64,000 bases of DNA from CAWBJO01 sp963789175 (GTDB lineage Bacteria > Pseudomonadota > Alphaproteobacteria > Rhizobiales > Aestuariivirgaceae): the NCBI GenBank assembly GCA_963789175.1, contig CAWBJO010000007.1, forward strand, positions 682,001-746,000, written 5' to 3'. The notes beneath the pieces are model-generated. The model was not told the origin of the DNA. It worked only from the letters and a program-made list of their open reading frames with translations, and did not search any database. A program made the translations under genes and the position numbers. Shown piece after piece: positions 61,058 through 64,000 of this stretch (position 1 is the first letter of the stretch; every line of letters begins with the position of its first letter).

Positions 61058-61849
61058 ATGGCCGGGGTGCGCATCGCAAACGTCGTCGCCAGAACATACC
61101 TGGCGCTCGTGCTCGGCTTCCTCTACGTGCCGATCGCGGTGATGATCGTCATGGCGTTCAACCGCTCTCCGCTCTACGAGCTTCCCTTCGATTTCGATCT
61201 CGTCTGGTTCAAGGCCCTCGCCGGCAACGAACGCCTGCTGCGCGCCAGCTTCAACAGCCTGGCCCTTGCCGCCGCCAACACCGCGATCGCGACGGTTATC
61301 GGGACGGCCGCCGCCTTGGGGCTGAACCGCTACGCCTTCAGGGCGCGCCCCCTCCTCGAGCTTCTGCTTCTCCCGCCGGTCACCATCCCGTGGCTCATCA
61401 TCGGCACCTCGATGCTGATCTTCTTCTTCTGGACCGGCATCGGCCGCGGGTTCCACGCCATCCTGCTAGGGCACGTGGCGCTGTCGCTGCCGTACGTCAT
61501 CATCGTGGTGGGCACGAGACTCAAGAGCTACGGCACCCTTCTCGAGGAGGCGGCCGCCAGCCTGGGTGCCTCGCCGCTGCAGGCCTTTCTGCGCGTGACC
61601 CTGCCCGTCCTGTCTCCCGGCATCGTGGCGGGCGCCCTCTTCGCCTTCGCCGTCTCGTTCGATCAGTTCGTGATCTCCTACTTTCTCGCCCCGCCCGGCA
61701 CTTCGACACTGCCGGTGGAGATCTATACGGCCATCCGCAAGGGCTTCACGCCCGAGATCAACGCCATATCGGCGATCATCATCCTCGTATCGATGGGACT
61801 GATGCTCGCCGTCGCAAGGCTCTTCAAGTTCGGCGGAGAGCGGGCGTGA
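61058..61849 (+). CDS. ABC transporter permease (PotC-like)
   Basis: The 263-residue permease has EAA loop LEEAAASLGASPLQAFLRVTL and the PotC-like SFDQFVISYFLAPPGTSTLP segment. The ATG at 61058 is preferred over 61049 because AGGAGG (61042-61047) is then 10 bp away instead of 1. Its stop overlaps the ATPase start (GTGA). Confidence 0.85.
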   Translation: MAGVRIANVVARTYLALVLGFLYVPIAVMIVMAFNRSPLYELPFDFDLVWFKALAGNERLLRASFNSLALAAANTAIATVIGTAAALGLNRYAFRARPLLELLLLPPVTIPWLIIGTSMLIFFFWTGIGRGFHAILLGHVALSLPYVIIVVGTRLKSYGTLLEEAAASLGASPLQAFLRVTLPVLSPGIVAGALFAFAVSFDQFVISYFLAPPGTSTLPVEIYTAIRKGFTPEINAISAIIILVSMGLMLAVARLFKFGGERA

Positions 61850-62898
61850 GCCGCGTCGAGGTCGCATCCGTCACCAAGCTCTACGGGACCGTCGAGGCCC
61901 TGCGCGACGTGACCATTGCCTTCGAGGATGGCGAGTTCTTCGGCCTCCTCGGTCCGAGCGGCTCGGGCAAGACCACCCTGCTCAGGGCCGTCGCCGGATT
62001 CGTCACCCCGGATTCCGGAACCATCAGCTTCGACGGCGAGCGGGTCGAGGATGTGCCGGTCCACAAGCGCCGGATAGGCATGGTGTTCCAGAACTATGCG
62101 CTCTTCCCGAACCTCGACGTCGACGCCAACATCGCATTCGGGCTCGACGTGCGGCGCGTGCCCCGGGAGGAGATCCGGTCGCGCGTCGCCGAGATGCTCG
62201 CTCTCGTCCGCCTGTCCGGGCTCGGCGACCGCAAGCCGCGCGAGCTGTCGGGCGGTCAGCAGCAGCGTGTGGCGTTGGCCCGCGCCCTCATCACCCGTCC
62301 GAAGGTGCTCCTCCTCGACGAACCGCTCGGCGCCCTCGACCGCCGCCTGCGCCAGGAGATGCAGGTTGAGCTCAAGGACATCCAGCGCGAGACCGGCGTC
62401 ACCACCATCTTCGTGACCCACGATCAGGAGGAGGCGCTGACCCTGTCGGACCGCATTGCCATCATCGACCGCGGCCGGCTCGTCCAGATCGGCGCTCCGC
62501 AATCGGTCTACGAACGGCCCGGAACCCTCTTCGCGGCTCAGTTTCTCGGTGATGCGAACGTGTTGTCGGGCGTGCGCAGCGGCTCCGAGATCGTTCTCGC
62601 CGACGGCAGCCGGATCGAAGCGCCCGGGCACGAGCCGACGGTCGTCGTTCGGCCCGAGAAGATCGAGGTCGCCTTGGGAGCCGAGGAGCTTCCGCCGTCT
62701 CTCGGGAACCGCATGCGGGGCGTTGTGCTCCAGGCGGTCTATTCGGGTGCGAGTGTCACCTACCGGATCGGAACCGATGCACTGGGATCGACGCCGCTTC
62801 TCGCCTTCGTCCAGAACCGCAAGGGCGAGGTACTCGAACCCGGCCGCGCCGTGACGGCGGCATGGGCGCCTGAGCATTCCGTCCCGGTCGCGTCATGA
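61846..62898 (+). CDS. ABC transporter ATP-binding protein (PotA-like)
   Basis: The 350-residue ATPase has Walker A GPSGSGKTT, Q-loop VFQNYALFPNLDV, signature LSGGQQQRVALARAL, Walker B LLLDEP and a C-terminal TOBE domain. The GTG start is coupled to the permease and an ATGA overlap joins it to the glycosidase-like gene. Confidence 0.87.
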   Translation: MSRVEVASVTKLYGTVEALRDVTIAFEDGEFFGLLGPSGSGKTTLLRAVAGFVTPDSGTISFDGERVEDVPVHKRRIGMVFQNYALFPNLDVDANIAFGLDVRRVPREEIRSRVAEMLALVRLSGLGDRKPRELSGGQQQRVALARALITRPKVLLLDEPLGALDRRLRQEMQVELKDIQRETGVTTIFVTHDQEEALTLSDRIAIIDRGRLVQIGAPQSVYERPGTLFAAQFLGDANVLSGVRSGSEIVLADGSRIEAPGHEPTVVVRPEKIEVALGAEELPPSLGNRMRGVVLQAVYSGASVTYRIGTDALGSTPLLAFVQNRKGEVLEPGRAVTAAWAPEHSVPVAS

Positions 62899-64000
62899 AG
62901 CTCCCCGCCCCCGAGCGCTACTGGTCGACATGGCGCGCCGGTCGCCCCGCGGAGATGTTCCACTTGCCGCTCGGCATCTCGGTGCGCCCCTTCGCTTATG
63001 CCGCGAGCGCCGCGGCCTCGACCTGGTTTCCCCCCGGACCGGCCGTCCGTCTCGGCGAGCACGCGCTCAACTCCAGCGTGGTGCGTCTCGCCCTTTCACA
63101 TGCCGGAACCACGCTTGCCTGGGAGTATCGGAAGGACGATCCCGATACGCTCGCGGGTTCTTGGCGCACGAAGAGCCTCGGCGAGTGGGGATTGCGCTTC
63201 TGGGTCTGCATCTGCTTCACCTCCGAGGACGGCTACCGTTGGCGTTTCGATCGCCGCAACGGGGCTTCTGACGACCGAGGTCGATCGCTTCTCGATCGCC
63301 GTTGCCTGCCGCAAGGCCCCGCTGCTCGTCACCATCCATGACGGCCCCGACGAGCTCGCGCAGGAATTCGCAACTTATGGCTACTGGTGCTTGCGGTCGC
63401 GGGCCGCCGAGGGCCGCTTCATCGCCCTGCGCTTCAATCTTGAGGAAATGCCGGACAACGCATTCGCCGTGGCGGTCGCCGGTTCGCGCGAGGCCGCCTC
63501 CCGCATCGCCGCTCAGGCGTGCGACGGAGGGTCGGCGAAGATGCGGGACGGCGGCGCCCTCGCCGCGGTCAGGGACATCATGGCATGGAACACCGTCTGG
63601 GATCCGGTCAATGCGCGGCCCTACACGACATGCAGCCGCCACTGGGACGTCGGGAAATTCGGCGGCTTCGGCATCTGGCTCACCGACACCGCCGTAAACG
63701 CTCTTCTCCACTCCCAGTTCGGCGAGGACCAGGCCTGGGAAAATCTCGAATGCATTCTGTCCGGCCAGGCGGATGCGGGGAATTTCCCCTGCCTTCTCAC
63801 CGGCAACGATGCCTGGATCGACCGCTCCCAGCCGCCGCTCGTGTCTCTCATCGTGTGGATGATCTACTTGCGCTCGCGGTCGCGCACCCTCCTCGAGCGG
63901 TTCTATGAGCCCCTGAGCCGAAATCACCAGTGGTGGTGGGAGAATAGGGACGGCAATCGTAACGCGCTCCTCGAATACGGCTCCTCTCCCGTCGGCGACG
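62895..64000 (+). pseudogene. Glycosidase-like (MGH1/GH63 glucosidase family) gene with a frameshift, 3' end outside window
   Basis: From the ATG at 62895 the frame encodes an N-terminal beta-sandwich (LPAPERYWSTWRAGRPAEMF, SLGEWGLRFW) and runs out at 63341. Family-like sequence continues in the +1 frame from about 63253 to the window end: ATGLLTTEVDRFSIAVA, AWNTVWDPVNARPYTT, DAWIDRSQPPLVS, SRNHQWWWENRDG, an (alpha/alpha)6 glycosidase barrel. Removing the C at 63252 restores one reading frame (FD-AATGLL). It may be a true frameshift mutation or a sequencing error. The substrate is probably a glucoside; it is translationally coupled to the ABC importer. Confidence 0.7.

Overview
This is a GC-rich, gene-dense chromosomal window from an alphaproteobacterium, most likely order Hyphomicrobiales (Rhizobiales). 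That placement is an inference from gene content: a complete N-methylglutamate (methylamine) pathway, fused cysNC, a HutF-type histidine route, opgGH glucan synthesis and a Mycoplana-type acetylpolyamine amidohydrolase. No rRNA, tRNA, CRISPR array, transposase or phage module was found.

Layout. 1-2.9 kb: a 5'-truncated ThDP-dependent 2-oxoacid decarboxylase-like gene, a HAD hydrolase and an enoyl-CoA hydratase. 2.9-5.9 kb: a small accessory island with a HicA-like toxin/antitoxin-type pair, a strongly folded putative RNA (3874-4066) leading into an 85-residue orphan ORF, a second promoter plus folded stretch, and a Sel1-repeat lipidless secreted protein lying between two copies of a direct repeat. 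5.9-12.6 kb: a fused LplT-Aas phospholipid acyltransferase translationally coupled to the two aconitase X subunits, facing a non-pyrrolysine MttB-family protein. 12.6-19.2 kb: opgH/opgG-D, a P5C dehydrogenase-like enzyme and a class I aminotransferase. 19.2-29.4 kb: the N-methylglutamate pathway on the minus strand (regulator, mgsABC, gmaS, mgdABCD) with a recognisable promoter and a 19-bp palindrome. 29.6-33.4 kb: cysD, cysNC and an ornithine cyclodeaminase-family gene. 33.4-41.6 kb: histidine utilisation, hutF-hutH-hutH2 diverging from hutI-hutC-hutU around a HutC-type operator. 41.7-45.5 kb: an SDR, an orphan TAXI binding protein and a membrane-anchored Sel1 protein. 45.7-55.2 kb: polyamine uptake (potABCD), an amidase, and on the other strand acetylpolyamine amidohydrolase, a trimethylamine dehydrogenase-family flavoprotein and N-carbamoylputrescine amidase. 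55.3-57.0 kb: an RlpA-like protein and a DadA-like oxidase. 57.2-64 kb: nucleoside hydrolase, ribokinase, a second PotD-type ABC importer, and a glycosidase-like gene broken by a one-base frameshift and cut by the window end.

The common theme is import and breakdown of small nitrogen compounds: methylamine to N-methylglutamate and back to glutamate, histidine to N-formylglutamate, and polyamines or acetylpolyamines to smaller amines. Many genes overlap by 4 bp, so translational coupling is widespread. The most unusual items are the folded RNA with its orphan ORF, a HutH paralogue lacking the Ala-Ser-Gly cofactor triad, and a TMADH-family enzyme whose substrate pocket differs from trimethylamine dehydrogenase and which sits among polyamine genes.
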